Counted from the first letter of the stretch, positions 21,910-35,115 are shown. The stretch: DNA of 64,000 bases from Helianthus annuus (GCF_002127325.2 NC_035435.2:10994289-11058288), one strand, 5' to 3'. Numbers and translations: made by a program. The notes: generated by a model not told the origin, from the letters alone.

Positions 21910-24195
21910 GTATAAAGTAGGATTGGCCAATGGTACCCTAGAGACTGCTTCAGCAATATTAGATGGATGTTATTAGGAACCATTCTTTTCCACTGTCCTT
22001 GTTTCCGTTGAAATAGAGGGATTCGATATAGTGATAGGAATGGATTGGTCATCTTATAGCTAAACCCATATTGTGGGTAATAAGAAGCAAGTAGTTATCA
22101 AGACTTTTTATGTTAAGCCCTTGGCAATTCAAGGAAGACACATGGTAAGGACTGCCTGAGCACTTGTTGAATTTGGTATTTAATACCAAAGCTTCGAGTA
22201 TGGAAAACTCGGAAAGGACAAACAACAGTCGCGATGCTAGAAGATGCGACAAGTGTTAATGGCACAACAGATGCGAGCCTCAATGTTAATGAAGTTAGTC
22301 TCCAAAACTGTAGTTAACACAGCTGCTTGTAAGGATATAAGAAAAGTCATGAAAAATTCTCAAAACCTGCTCATCATAAGTCCATTAAGGATCTACCTCA
22401 GCTACTCATGTTATATAGATTAAGAAATAACCAGTCAGAGCTAAGACTGCCCCGAAATTATTAAAGATTCTGTAGCTAAGTTTAAAGGGATTAAGAATGG
22501 AGGCGTTAAACCCTCCTGATAAATGATTAGAGGCAGTTCGCATTAATAATAATACTAGATAACCCCCCCTATTGTGATTTTAGTACTAAGAATTTCATTT
22601 GGTTTCGGGTACTGATAAGTTTCTCATAAAACCATAAGCTTAGCAAACTTTTAGAAAATATCCCGTAAGAACCCCAGATATTAAGTGTAAGGTAAAACTT
22701 ACAAGAGAAATCATAAGAACCATTTCTTCTGTTCCCATCAGAAACCTTCAGCCGTAAAATTTTTGAAGTATCTTCTCTATGGGGGAAGTGCGTCAGCATA
22801 TACAGTTGATATCTCCTTGATCTCAATCGATTGCGAATACCAGACGGTATGATAAAAGCGCTATATGGGGATTTGTGTATCTTAATATGTCCCATAGATT
22901 TCTTCCATGCCTGATCAGTATGGAGGTTTAATGCATGAGACCACAAAGATATCCCGATGGTCATATGGTACTAAAGTCAACTAATGGTATTCAAGGAAGA
23001 TATCCAGAATGGAAGTTTTCATGCAAATGTTCCCGATTAAGGAATTCGTGGACTTATAACATGAATGTGTCATTTATTTGACTCGAGCAATAATGGATAA
23101 ACTGGAGCCTGAGATATGGAAAGTCTCTATAACCTCCTTGTATCTTGATCATCTTCTCCTAAGATTACCCTGTTACCTCCTGAGAGGCAAGTAGAGTTAA
23201 GATTTATATCCCATTTAAGGCTGTATTAATATGAAATCTCCAAGACGGCTAGTACCATCATTGGATGAATCGAAACCCTGATTAAGTAAGTTTTAAATAA
23301 AGGATTCATATAGCCTAACTCAATATTCTGAGGATTCAATATAGTTAATTAAGAAAGACGGTTCATTTTGCTTATGCATTGATTACCGCAACCCTAATTA
23401 GGCAACAATGAAGAATTTCCATCAGCCGCCCAGGATCGTCGATTTATTCGACTGACTTAAAGGATTAGCTATCCCTTAAGGTTAGTTTTAAGCAGTGATT
23501 GGAATAACCATCTCACCTTAAGATTAGCTTTTCTATAATAGTTGTTATATAAGTATCAAGGCTGCTCCTTGGGAGACCTTGTATTGATGAGATGTTAGAC
23601 ATCTATTGTTAGACAGAAAATTTGTAAGTCCAATTATCAGGATCTGAAAGTTGCCTTGGAAACAACGAATAAGATCGTGCAAATCCATAATCATCTATAA
23701 GTTGCCAGCATTCGGCAGAGAATCAAGGATTCATGGAAATAGCAAACCTCCTAAGTTCTTGTTAAGAAATAAAGATCAACAAAAGATATCACCCTGGAAA
23801 GGTGTGCCAATCTGTTAATTATCAGGCTAGTTGAGCTCTAATATATATAACCATTCGAAGGAATCGAATGTATTAAGATCAACTAGCTTATAAGCTAAAA
23901 CCTATATAAGGAGCTTAGTGGAGCTCGCAATGCGACCCACACTGATGATTTAAGGATGTGTTTCACTAATAAGTCGAGAAACATTATCGCATAATACGCA
24001 GATTTATGATATGATAAGAATCCTAGATCGACTGAGGATCGGTAGGTTAAGAAGCCCCAAAAGGATACATGTACCTATTATGGAGGTCAACTTGGGAGCT
24101 TGGAAAGACTCCAGACATGCTATGAAAGTTAAGTCCGTTATGCGACAAAAGGAACTTACAGCATTTTATCAAATCTCGAGGTTGAGATTTCTTTT
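21910..24195 (+). pseudogene. Remnants of pol in the long-LTR derivative
   Basis: Only scattered islands are recognisable: GFDIVIGMDW near 22,020 (protease end), KKDG and LCIDYR near 23,350 (RT), PRIVDLFD near 23,430, and an integrase-end trace ETTNKIVQI near 23,655 with SPWKGV-like sequence near 23,795. Stops and large deletions separate them, and the catalytic RT box, RNase H and the integrase core are not found. The segment is about 2.3 kb against about 4 kb in a complete element. The 131-codon minus-strand frame at 22569-22964 is not related to any of this. Confidence 0.75.
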
Positions 24196-24208
24196 AAGGG
24201 GGTGAGGA
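24196..24208 (+). other. Polypurine tract of the long-LTR derivative
   Basis: AAGGGGGTGAGGA immediately before the 3' LTR, after a GAGGTTGAGATTT motif like that closing gypsy 1. It is intact, as expected for a copy that could still be reverse transcribed. Confidence 0.85.
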
Positions 24209-27200
24209 TGTAACACCTCGTAAAATCACGTCCAATGAGGTATTGACACGTGTAATAAACCCTAATGAAGTCAAACAGCGAAGTTTAGGGACTACTTTTT
24301 CGAAAAATCGAAAAATTTGATTTTTAAAGGACTGGAAGTGTTAGCATACATAAAATAATTTTCTAAATAACCTCTCACGATGGTGATGTTCACAAATGTG
24401 CCGCTTGATGATAAAGTGTAGCCGTTTGCGTAATTAATTGAAAGTTTGCGCAATGAAGGGTTAAAAGCGTCAACATATTAATTCTTACCTCTGAGTGACC
24501 TTTTAACAAACCGGGAGCTTCATGATATTTAATTATACTCACGGGAATGCCAAGTAATGGCCAACTAAGGTTTTTATGCCTATAAGTAAAGTTACGCGCA
24601 ACTTTGCAAGTTAGAGGGGCTAAAAGTGTCAATATGTTTAATTATACCTCTGAATGACCTTTTGGCGGACCCGAAGCATCGTGATGTTTGATAATACTTT
24701 CAAGAATGCCTAATATGGATTAGATGAGGCTTCAATGCTAATAAATGATGAAATGCGCAAGTTTGCGCAATAGAGGGGCCTAAAGCGTCAACTTTTGAAT
24801 CTACGCCATTCGGTGACCATTTAAGCAAACGGGAGCGTAGTAATATTTAAATATATTCTTGGGAATGATTATTATGGGCCATGGAAGGCTTAGATATCAT
24901 TAAACGACATTTCGCTCTACTTTGCGCAATTAAGGGACTAATTGCGTCAAACTGCAAAAGGAGGTCGAATCGTATGGTAACGGACCTTCCGGGACATGTC
25001 CATAAGTTAAACATACCCTATTTATCCTTTATATAGATTAGATATAGGTTTAGAGGTGTTTGGTACGCAAAAATAAACTTTTATGTCATGCAGGGACTAA
25101 AAGTGTCAAAAAGTGCACAAGTTTGCACTTTTGCGCATATCTCGCATTCTGAATATCCCCGGACACCCAAAAATTTATGTAAGCACTAAAATATTTTATT
25201 TTAGTGATCGCCATGATAAAATTCCATTCGTCGCGTCGTTTGGATCGTTTTTCGCGTCCGTTCGTGTTTCGTCGTAATTAGACGCACAACGTGACCGTAC
25301 GACCAAACGAACCGACATCCGACATATTCTTGAGCATGTTTCATGTCCCTCATGTTTAGGCATCATTGTAGAGGCTTAAAAATGGTTTAACGGGCCTCAA
25401 ACGCTTCAGAAAGGGGCTAGAAGCATGCAGGGACTAAAACTGCCATTTCAGAAACTTAATTTCCAGCTGTTACCAGCTGTTCCAGCTGTTTCCTGGTGTT
25501 TCAAGTGGGTTTTTTTTATCAACCTAGGGGCTGTTTTGGGGCGCCCATTGTTTACCAAAACCGTGGGTGAAGGTGTACGGTCCAGATTTGATCACGTTTA
25601 CCAAGAAACGATCCTAACGGTCCTTGCTTTCCTATATAAACCCACTTAATTCTTGCTCTCATTTCACCCATGATCTGAATTGTTCTAAGTTGGGGCCTTA
25701 GTGCTTCATACCTGAACATCCAAGGTCATTTCCATCCTTGCTTGGACCCTTTGTGAGTATCCTTTCGTTCTTAGTTTTATTGTTTAGCGGTTATAGCCGA
25801 AAAGTTAAGCGTTTCGATAAACGCTTTGACTTTTAAACGGCTAAGCCATGGTTCGCAATGAACATGGCTACGTGACCGTAATTAGGTGGGTGTTAAACCC
25901 TCAAAAGGGCACCTCCTAATTACCACGTTTACTTAGTTAAATTGTCGGGTCAAATAAAAGTCAAACGGGTTAGTTTTAAATAAATACATAACTATTAATA
26001 TAGAAGCCATAAAATCAGTTTTCTCATATTAATAACTTGGTAATTATTAGTTGAACATGTCTAAGCATGATTCAACCCGACAATTCTAAGTATAGGCCCG
26101 GTTCGGAGCCGAAAGTCGCGAAAGTTGACTTTTGCTTTGACTTTCAGTTCTGACCCGAATTAGACTTATTTAGATATGCCTTAGGATTCCTTTAGGATCA
26201 TGTTATAGGTTAGTGTAACCCTCTGAGGTTATACAACCTGAATCCTTAGTCATCCTATTCATTTGCAAGTTTCCGTTATATGCCGAATTGTTGACCGTTA
26301 TGCCCTTTTGACCTTAAGACGATATTTTTGAAAATGTGAGAGGATAGAAACCTTCACTACTGAATTATAAACTTGTCCATAAAATTTGACATCAGTTTGA
26401 GGTCTAGATTAGGAGTTATGCTCAATAGCGTAATTAGAAGCTTCTTTAGTAATTAAATAGCGTAAATTGCGTATAGCCTATCTAAACCCAAATTTTTATA
26501 CAAAACTTTATACCTACTGTGTTACAATAATATTTTGGGATTTTTAGAAATTTTTATTTAATTTTAGGCTGAGCATAACTTAGTGTTCTAAGCTTAATTC
26601 GGCTAATGCCGGTTTTGCCCTTTTGGGCTATAAAATGAGTTTTATAAATCCGATTGACCCCAAACCTTTTTCTACTGATCTAATATATTAAATATATTAT
26701 TTTGAGCCTTCTGGAATTTTAAAAATATCAGCTTCCTTTATAAAACCCGGAAATGGCTCCAAATCGCCTTTTTAAAGCTTTTTAACGCATAAGTATATAC
26801 TAGAACCTATTTAAGCATATGAGGTTGAAACCTACTGATGTGTTCAGTAAAATTTTATATTTTAAACAGTAGGAGGATATCTTAAGCTCAGAATTTCAGT
26901 TTTGACCTTTTAGGCATTTGTGAAATTACCAAAACACCCCTACGGTGTCTAGAATGGTTAAGATTGATAAATTTCACATAGGATTAATACCTTACTGTTA
27001 TAAATTAGTAAATTAAGTATATTTACTGATTTAATCAGACCTGTAACTCAGGTTATTATTTAAACCCTTTTATACCCGTTTAAAATGACCAAAATGCCCT
27101 TATGAGGCATAAATTGGGTTTAAAACCATTTGGGGCATAATGGAAGGTGTCATTCTGATATCACAACATGTTTAAGGCATATTAACTTAGGAAACTTGTA

Positions 27201-28375
27201 TATGACTCTTATGGTTACTCGTTACGCACTTTACGCGTTCGGATCGGCTTCTGTAACTAGTTTACCCAATTTAGCCGAAACGGGTCAAACCATATCATTT
27301 CAGTCTCAAAATCCAGAATGTGATTAAGTTACCCATATTAAACAAGTATGCAAGCTTGTTGGGTCAAAACCACATTCTAAAACGGTCTTCGCCTTATCGT
27401 TCGTTTAAACCGTAATCTTCATTTAAGAACTAACCGGTCTAGGCTTAGGCCAAATTAAAGACCCGTTAGAAATCAAATAGGTTATTAAAACCTTCGTTCC
27501 AGATTTAGGAGCCCAGTAAAAGCTATCTGTGCTTGCTTGGTGGTATACGGCTGGGATTAAACTTATATTTAGCTCAGGTAAATACGTTTAACTTATTTTC
27601 CCTATACGGGCTTGGGGTACGGTATATAAAATACCGCTTGGTCGGGGAATTGACCTTAACCGGTCTTGGTTATGTGCAGTCAAATTAACCCGTTTGAAAA
27701 TGCTGTTTTGTTTGTTGAATGCCTTTGGGGGCTTAATGACCATGTCCCGGATATCCTTGGCATCATTCAAAGAATGGCCACGACCTTAGCATACGGGTGT
27801 AGGCGTACACCCGTAGTGCATTAAATAAAGTATAACAGTCGGTACGAGAGGAAATCTCGCGGCGGAACTATACTATCTGGTGTGTCTATTAAACTTTAAT
27901 CCGGCACGACCCAGACAGTGAACGCTAACAAACATGTAATTCTTTTACAAGATTATAGGCAAATAATTGCTCCAAGTTATAAAATGTTTTGTGCCTCGGG
28001 CATTCAAATCAATTTTTAAAACCTTTTCAAAATGAGTCAGTTAAATTGTATTTACCAGTGAAAACTGAAGTATTTTCCCAAAAAGACTAAGTGCAGGTAC
28101 TACGCGTAATAGGCTGGTTTCTCCTAGCATCAAATAGAAGTCTCGCAAGCTTAGATGCCTGAAGTCTGTTGAACAATGTTTTATTTTATTTTGCGATCCG
28201 CCTGTGGATCTTTTACCTTCCGTTTGTAATACTTGGATATTACTTCATATCGGATTGTAATATATTTTGCTTCCGCTGTGCATTTAAATTGTGTGGTTTG
28301 ACTATGACGATATCAACTACGTCACGTACTCCCCATCGGGCCCACCGGTGACACGTGGAAAATTGAGGTGTGACA
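24209..28375 (+). repeat. 3' LTR of the long-LTR derivative
   Basis: 4,167 bp, matching 15217-19380 with roughly one difference per 90-100 bases by eye. It ends GTGTGACA and is followed by the target copy TTATG. Confidence 0.95.
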
Positions 28376-28380
28376 TTATG

Positions 28381-31278
28381 AAAAACCAGTTATTCCCCTT
28401 CAAGTAACGAAGAATAAGCTTCACTGCTTTCATATGTGACTCTTTCGGATTAGCCTGATATCTGGCACACAAGCATACGGCAAACATGATGTCAGGTCTT
28501 GAAGCAGTCAAGTACATTAGAGAACCAATCATTGCCCTGTATTGAGTAGGATCAACATATTCAGTACTTTCATGATCTGGGCCAAGATTGTGATTCTCGC
28601 ATATAGGTGTGTTGAAAGTAGCGCAGTCCTCCATTTTGAATCGAGCCAAAATGTCATACACATACTTTGTTTAATGAATAAACATCCCATCCTCCTTCTG
28701 ATCAACTTGTAATCCTAGAAACTAAGACAGCTCACCCATAGCGCTCATTTCAAACTTGCTCTTCATCACCTGTTCAAATTCCTTACACATGATCTCATCA
28801 GATGCCAAAGATGATGTCATCCACGTATACCTGTACCATCAGAAAATCATCTTTCTTTCTCTTAATGAACAATGTACTATCAACCTGACCTCTTTCAAAA
28901 CCATTCTTGTGCAGATGTATAGACAGTGTCTCGTACCACGTCCTGGGAGCTTGATGTAATCCATATAAAGCCTTATCAAGTTTGTACACTCGATCTGGAT
29001 AATCTAGATCAACGAACCCATCTGGTTGTGAGACATACACCACTTCTTGGACTTTTCCGTGAAGAAATGCACTCTTCACGTCTAGTTGGTAAACTTTAAA
29101 GCCCTTGAATGAAGCGAAAACCAGAAACAAACGAATTGCCTCCAACCTTGCCACTGGTGCAAACACCTCATTGTAATTTATCCCTTCATGCTGATTGAAA
29201 CCTTTGACCACTAGCCGAGCCTTGTTGCGCGTGACAATACCTCTTTCATCCTTCTTGCACCTAAATACCCATTTAGTGCCAATCTCTCTTTCACCTTTAG
29301 GAAGGTCCACTAACTCCCAAACCTTCAACTTTGCAAACTGGGCCAATTCCTCTTGCATAGCTTCAACCCATGAATTGTCTTTAAGAGCCATATGAATGTT
29401 CTTCGGCTCCTCTTGGGAAATAAAGCAACTATACAAGCACTCGTTCACGGTCCCAGCCTTCTCAATCGAAACAAATAACCCAGAATTAGCAGCTATGCTT
29501 CTTCTCGTCTGAACACCTGCAGTAGGATCTCCAAGTATCATATCAACTGGATGATCTCTATTTGCTCGTGTAGTAGCAACGGCATCAACTTCTAGATTAT
29601 CACCCAGGTTTGATCCAACCTCCCCCTGAATGAATAGATTTGCAAACGGATTAATGAAATCCTCCCCCTGATTGGGTTCAGGTTCACTATCGCTTGAATC
29701 AGGATCAGCAGCACCTTGGAAAGTTTCCGGAGCATCTGACATATCAACATTCGATCTAGGCATGAACTCGCCTTCATCGTCTCCACATATCACTGTTTGA
29801 ATCAACTGAGAATCATCTGCATCAGAAACCTCAGGAATATTAAATGATTTAAACACACTTTCATAATCATATAATATAGCAGGACCATTTGTTGATTGTT
29901 GAGGTTTGTAAGAAGTAATCTCTACATTAAAAACAACCTCAATTTTACCAGTTTTTAGATTAAAAACCCTTTTATTCGGTGTGCCAGGCACGTAACCTAG
30001 AAAGTAGCCTTCGTCAGCCACCTCACCGAATTTTTGCTTATCTTTGTTTCGCACAATGGTGCAGGGTAATCCAATGGTTCAAAGCCTGTTAAGTTTGGTT
30101 TCTCGTTAAACATAAGTTCATGACAAGTTTTGTTAAAACGTTTAATGGTTAAAACTTTGTTTAGGACGTAGCAAGCTGTATTCACAGCTTCTCCCCAGAA
30201 AATAACTGGTAGCTTTGAATCTAAAAGCATAGTCCTAGCGGCTTCAATCAACATCCTGTTTTTCCTCTCAGCGACTCCATTTTGTTGAGGAGTATAAGGG
30301 GCAGAGTATTGATGTTCTATTCCCTTTTAAGACAGTAGAGATCCAAAATCTGATTCTGAACTTTGTGCCATTATCACTCCTTATCCTCTTGATCCTTGCA
30401 TCATGAACGTTTTCTAATTTTGTAAAAAGATCTATCAGAATCTCAGCTATCTCAACTTTTGTACCTAAAAAGAAAACCCATGAATAACGTGAGTAATCAT
30501 CAGTGACAACAAGACAGTAGTACTTTCCACCTATGCTCCTCACGTTCACTGGACCGAATAAATCCATGTGAAGTAATTCATAAGGGGCATTAATGGAATT
30601 TACTGTTTTAGACTTATGAGGTTTCTTGTGTTGTTTTCCCTTTTGACATGGAAGACATTTATCTTCCACGTGAAACCTCTGCATTGGAACCCCTATCACT
30701 AGCTCATTTTTAATGATGTAATTCATTTTGCGGTAGTGAATATGGGCCATGCGTCTGTGCCACAACATAGATTCAGCTTCAGATGCTTTTGACAGCAAAC
30801 ACGCCACCGCTACAGTTGGATCCTTGGCACCCATGTCCATGACATAAGTATCATTTTTCCTTGGTGCACGCATTACTATCCAGTCGTCCGGAATAACCAA
30901 ACCCGGTTTCAACACCAATGCCTCAGTATTTGTAAAGTGGACCGAGTGACTCTTGTCGCATACTTGTGACACGTTCATCAGATTGTGTTTAAGCTGCTCA
31001 ACATAGTTCACTTTGTCCAAAGTGATCTTCCCATTCGTCATTTTTCCTCGTCCAGTAATCCTACCACCTTTAGCTACCAGCAAAATTTACATGTCCACCA
31101 CATATTCTTCAAATTCAGAAAACAACCTCGCATCCTCCGTCATGTGCCTGGAGCAGCCACTATCAACATACCATAAGTTGATAATCCTCCTAAGCAGCTC
31201 CTGCACACACCAACCAAAAAGATTAGTTAGATTAGGGGACCCAAGCCTTGATGGTCTTGGGTCGTCCATATTCACCAA
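28381..31278 (-). pseudogene. copia pol: protease, integrase, reverse transcriptase
   Basis: On the minus strand: protease with DSGCSRHMT (near 31,165); a TAA near 31,085; GAG-pre-integrase and HHCC finger (MLWHRRMAHIHYRKM ... CLPCQKGKQHKK); integrase core with HMDLFGPV, DDYSRYSW and IRSDNGTKF; then a shifted frame with EAVNTACYVLNK. The longest frame (30054-28798) holds a linker and RT with [20 protein letters not shown] blocks, [11 protein letters not shown] and the catalytic YVDD at 28816-28827. A further shift leads to the C-terminal RT part (QYRAMIGSLMYLTASRPDI) and stops at RYLKG, where the long-LTR element is inserted. Four or more frame changes are present. The RNase H domain expected next is not found on either side of the insertions. 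Confidence 0.93.
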
Positions 31279-34265
31279 CTACGTGAACATCCATCCAATA
31301 TCCATCACTCCTAACTGGAGTCTTGGATCTTGGATCTGTTGATGGAAATGGGGTTTGATTTCCATAAGGTCGATGGTCCTGAGGATTCCTATATGTGTTT
31401 GGACTTTGTGACCTTTGGAAATTTTGATTTTGATTCCAAGAACCCTGATTGTTGTAATTTCTAAAGCCATTGTTATAAAAAGTTCGACCACCATTATTTT
31501 GGTATCGCTTTTGATATTGACCTTGACTTCTGAAATTATTTGAATTTTGATTGTTCATTCTTGGTGAACGACTTCTAGGTCTAACATATCTGCCTGATGT
31601 AGATTCAGGCTGAAATCTTGGTTGATTTCTTTGAAAACATGGAACTTGTGGAATTCCTTTTTCAGCCATATCTACACCACTAGCAACACCCTCTAGTTGC
31701 TTAGGAGCAGATTTCTTTGGAGAGTTAGACTCTCTCTCCTTTTTATCACCACTCTTCTCTGGTGATTTACCTCTCTGTTTCTCACTAACTTGTGCTTCAG
31801 TCTTTTTGTTAGGACAGCAGCTAGCTAGATGTCCCTTTGTGTGACATTTGAAGCACGATCTCTTTTTCGAAGACTTCTCAACTGAAGCCTTTGAACTAGA
31901 TTCTGGTTTTGATGATGATGCCTTAGAAGGATTTGGTTTAGTTTGCTTAGTTTCAGAAGTTTCTTTGTTTTTGTTTCTAGCAAACTCTACATTTGATTCG
32001 TTTTCAATAACAGCTGTTTCGTTTTTCATGTCACTTCCTTGAACAAAATTAACCTTTTTAACAAAAAATTGATTTTTATTTTTAGAAGGTGTGTTTATCT
32101 TTTTCAAAACAGGTTTGCTGTTATTTTCCTTCTTAGCATCATTATCTTCAAACACATCACCTTGACTGGATGTGAAAGTACTTGGTGATGTTGACAGAAA
32201 GTCTGTGAACTCATCTTCATCAGGTAAGAAAGAATAGTCATGACTAAGAGGAGGTGTGACTTCATTAAAGCCCTTGAATCCCACACTGGTCTTGTCATTA
32301 CTCTTCTTTAACCCACCCATCATGTGTTTCATAACAAAAGTAGAATCCCTGATTTGACCTAATTTCTTTTCAAGTTCAACAATTTTGAGTTGTGCATCTG
32401 ATAACTCTTTGCATTTTTTCAGAAATCTCTTTTGTTTTCTCAGCCATCATGTCATGAGCTAAGTCTATGACTTGAAGTTTTTCGTTTAATTTGCAGGTTA
32501 AAACTTCAATTTCAGCTTCATAGCCTTTTATCTTATTCAAATATAATGACTCATTTCTTTTAGAAAAGAAATTTGATTCTTTTACGTTAGACATCTCGTT
32601 TACCAGACTTTTGTTCTGCGTTGACAACTTGTCAACCTCACCCTGTAATTCACGACATTTTAAACAAACAGAAGTAGTAGAGTTACTTACCTCTCCTGTC
32701 GATTTGTCTGAGTTGGCCATGAGAGCAGCAAGTTGAGCTTCCATTCTTTTATATTTTATATCTCTCTTCAGCTTCTCTTTCTTGCTCAGACTTGGGTTTT
32801 TCTTTGTCAGAATCTGTTGTCTGATCAGCCTTATCTACCTCAGCTTCACTTTTCTTCTCAACTTTAGCATCATCTATTGTAGCTTCACCATCATCAACAG
32901 GCACAATTTCTGCCATAAATGCCTGAGTGACATTCTCATCATTTTCCAAGTGAACACTCCAGTCATATGAACCTTCTCTTGCAGTAGAGATCAACGCCCT
33001 TGAGTTAGAGTTGTTTGATGCATTCCTATTGTTTGAACTCTGACTCGAAGTCTCATGCTTTTGTTTTTGACATTCCATAGCGAAATGACCATAACTTTGA
33101 CAGTTAAAGCACCTCACTTTGGTCTTGTCAAAGCCAACACTCTTCCCCACAAACTTCCTTCCAGTTCTGTTCATGAACCTCTTCACACGTCTCGAAATCA
33201 TGGCCATCTGCCATTGTAAATCTATCTCTTCTAGATTATCAGGGTCAATCTGATCATAATCTTCATCTAAAGTGGCAGGATCAGATATCTTCCCCTGAAT
33301 GTAATTCTCATAAGAAGCAACAAACGAAGCAAGTAGAGCAAGATGTTCTTCAGCAGACTTCACACTCATAGGCATCGACTTTGCACTACTACTTTGCTTA
33401 GAAGCTGATGTTCTCTTGGCTCCTGTTGATCCTCCTGAAGCAGCCACAAAACACACATCACCATCCTCATTCACTGTAACCTGCTCATTCTCACACGAAA
33501 GAAACGCAGTAGCAGAGTCGCTAGAAGCATCATGAGATGAAGAAGATGTAAGCCCATTGTAAATCCCTGGATCTTGAACCTGATCATATCTAGTGTCTTT
33601 CTTCTTCATACTGAGCTCATAAGCTCTTAGCTTTCCAACTACTTCTTCCAGTTCCTTTGTCTCATAGTCTGCTTCTCCCTTGATCATGAGAGTGTAGATA
33701 TCCCATTTAGCAGGTAGAGCATCAAGCAGCTTGTCATTTTTCTCTATGTCAGTATAGCAATCTAGATCATAATTATCCAATTCTGACATCAGATGGTAGT
33801 ATCGAGTGATGATGTCCTCAAGTGACTCATTTTTCATATACTTGAATACAGCAAACTGCTTCTTCAGTTCTTCTTGACATCAGGATTTCCCTCATATCTC
33901 TTTTCTAGTGCATCCCATATTTCCTTTGAAGTCGTGTACTTCTTAAAGGTATGTTTGATGCTATCTGGTAAGGACATCTTGATAGCAGCCAAGGCTCTCT
34001 TTTCAGCCTCATACATCTTTTTATCAGCCTCCTGCATGTTCACGTAGGCTGTGACACGTGGTCTGCCTTCAAAGTCATGTGTTGGGTTTGTGTACCCATC
34101 AACAATACAGATCCACATGCGTGTGTCCTGATATTCAATGAAAGATTGAAACCTATCCTTCCATGTCAAGTAGTTCTCCACCTTCATCATCTTAGGTGGT
34201 TTCTTGGTTAAGCCAACCTCGTGTTCCATCCTCAAGAGTTCGTTCAATTTAGACATGTTCGACAT
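31279..34265 (-). pseudogene. copia gag, unusually long, with two separate zinc knuckles
   Basis: It starts at the minus-strand ATG 34265. The first frame (to 33864) has the copia gag N-terminus (WKDRFQSFIEYQD ... EIWDALEKRYEG). It shifts frame near 33,865 and continues in a 362-codon frame with SLEDIITRYYHLMSELD and a CCHC knuckle CFNCQSYGHFAMEC. After another shift near 32,750 comes a 122-codon coiled-coil-like segment. A third frame (32332-31232) is Ser/Lys rich, carries a second knuckle CFKCHTKGHLASCC and an Asn/Gln/Arg-rich tail, and ends at the typical AWVP junction before the protease. In total about 1,000 codons, about twice a normal copia gag. Sirevirus gags are large, which fits, but two knuckles so far apart is odd. 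Confidence 0.88.
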
Positions 34266-35115
34266 TTTAACGTAAGCAGACTGGTAAAACCGTACAAATT
34301 CTGTCCGAAACCTGTTTTTACCAAATTATTCCGTTAGATTCGCCTTGAAATTACGATTCCAATGATATATAATGTCGATGACCTTTTTCTTGTCCGAAAC
34401 CTGTTTTTACCAAATTATACCATTAGATACGTCTCGAAATTACGATTCCAATGATATATAATGTCGATGACCTTTTTCGGGATTTTCCAGAGTTTTTTTT
34501 TCGGTTTCCTGAGATGAGTTACGGATAATTTTCTAAACGCGAAACAGTGAAATTTTTCTTACGCAAGCCAAGAAAAAATTCCACCTTGTCCGAAATGAAC
34601 TGAAAGGGTCCGAAATGGTTTGAAATGGTTATGGTTATCCGAAATGAACCCTTTTCGTCCGAAATGAACAAGTCTGATCCGAAATGATATTGTCTGATCC
34701 GAAATCAACACCCTCAGATCCGAAATGGTTCTTCTGATCCGAAATGGAACAGTCTAACCAGAAATGCAAGTTAAACTGGTCCAAAATGCAACCTTTTGAT
34801 CCGGAATCCAAGACTTCTAATCCGAAATGCAAGCCTTTAAGTCCGAAATGATCCGAAATGCAGTATTTCTGGTCCGAAATCGTCCAAATTGCTTGCTATT
34901 TATCTGAAATTGATGCTGTTAATCCAAAATGACTGATTTTTGGTCTGAAATCCGAGCCTTTTGATTCGTAATGGTCCGAAATGCTTGATTTTTATCCGAA
35001 ATCAGTAGCAGAACTCAAGAACAGCCGACAGAACTTCAAAACAGCCTCCAAAAACACATCCAAAAACCCAGATTTCTGCAAAAACGACTCTGAACCAAGC
35101 CAATCGAGAGCCTAA
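34266..35115 (-). repeat. copia leader with TCCGAAATG repeats
   Basis: Between gag and PBS the plus strand shows about 20 copies of TCCGAAATG or one-base variants from about 34,588 to 35,000, spaced roughly 10-40 bases apart without strict period. Next to gag, an 89-bp unit is duplicated in tandem (34303-34391 and 34392 to about 34,480), each beginning GTCCGAAACCTG. No coding frame is supported; a 65-codon minus frame (34635-34832) merely translates the repeats. Confidence 0.85.

Larger units (their letters stand above)
15217..28375 (+). mobile_element. Long-LTR Ty3/gypsy derivative, non-autonomous, nested in copia
   Basis: 13,159 bp with LTRs of about 4.16 kb and target duplication TTATG at 15212-15216 and 28376-28380. 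The internal region is 4,828 bp, with PBS and PPT intact. Gag lacks its capsid part, the protease active site reads NSG, RT is reduced to stop-ridden patches and integrase is nearly gone. The LTRs nevertheless differ by only about 1%, so the insertion is recent while the coding decay is old. The copy must have been produced by proteins supplied in trans. Its proportions resemble the LARD class of large retrotransposon derivatives. Remaining motifs (GMDW, CIDYR, WKGV) put its ancestor near Tekay/Del. Confidence 0.95.

Noticed and set aside
22569..22964. 131-codon minus-strand frame in the long-LTR element
   Set aside because: Antisense to decayed pol sequence and without known motifs.
28317..28380. 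Continuation of the copia RT frame into the gypsy LTR
   Set aside because: The last codons are read-through into inserted sequence; the target copy TTATG marks the true border.
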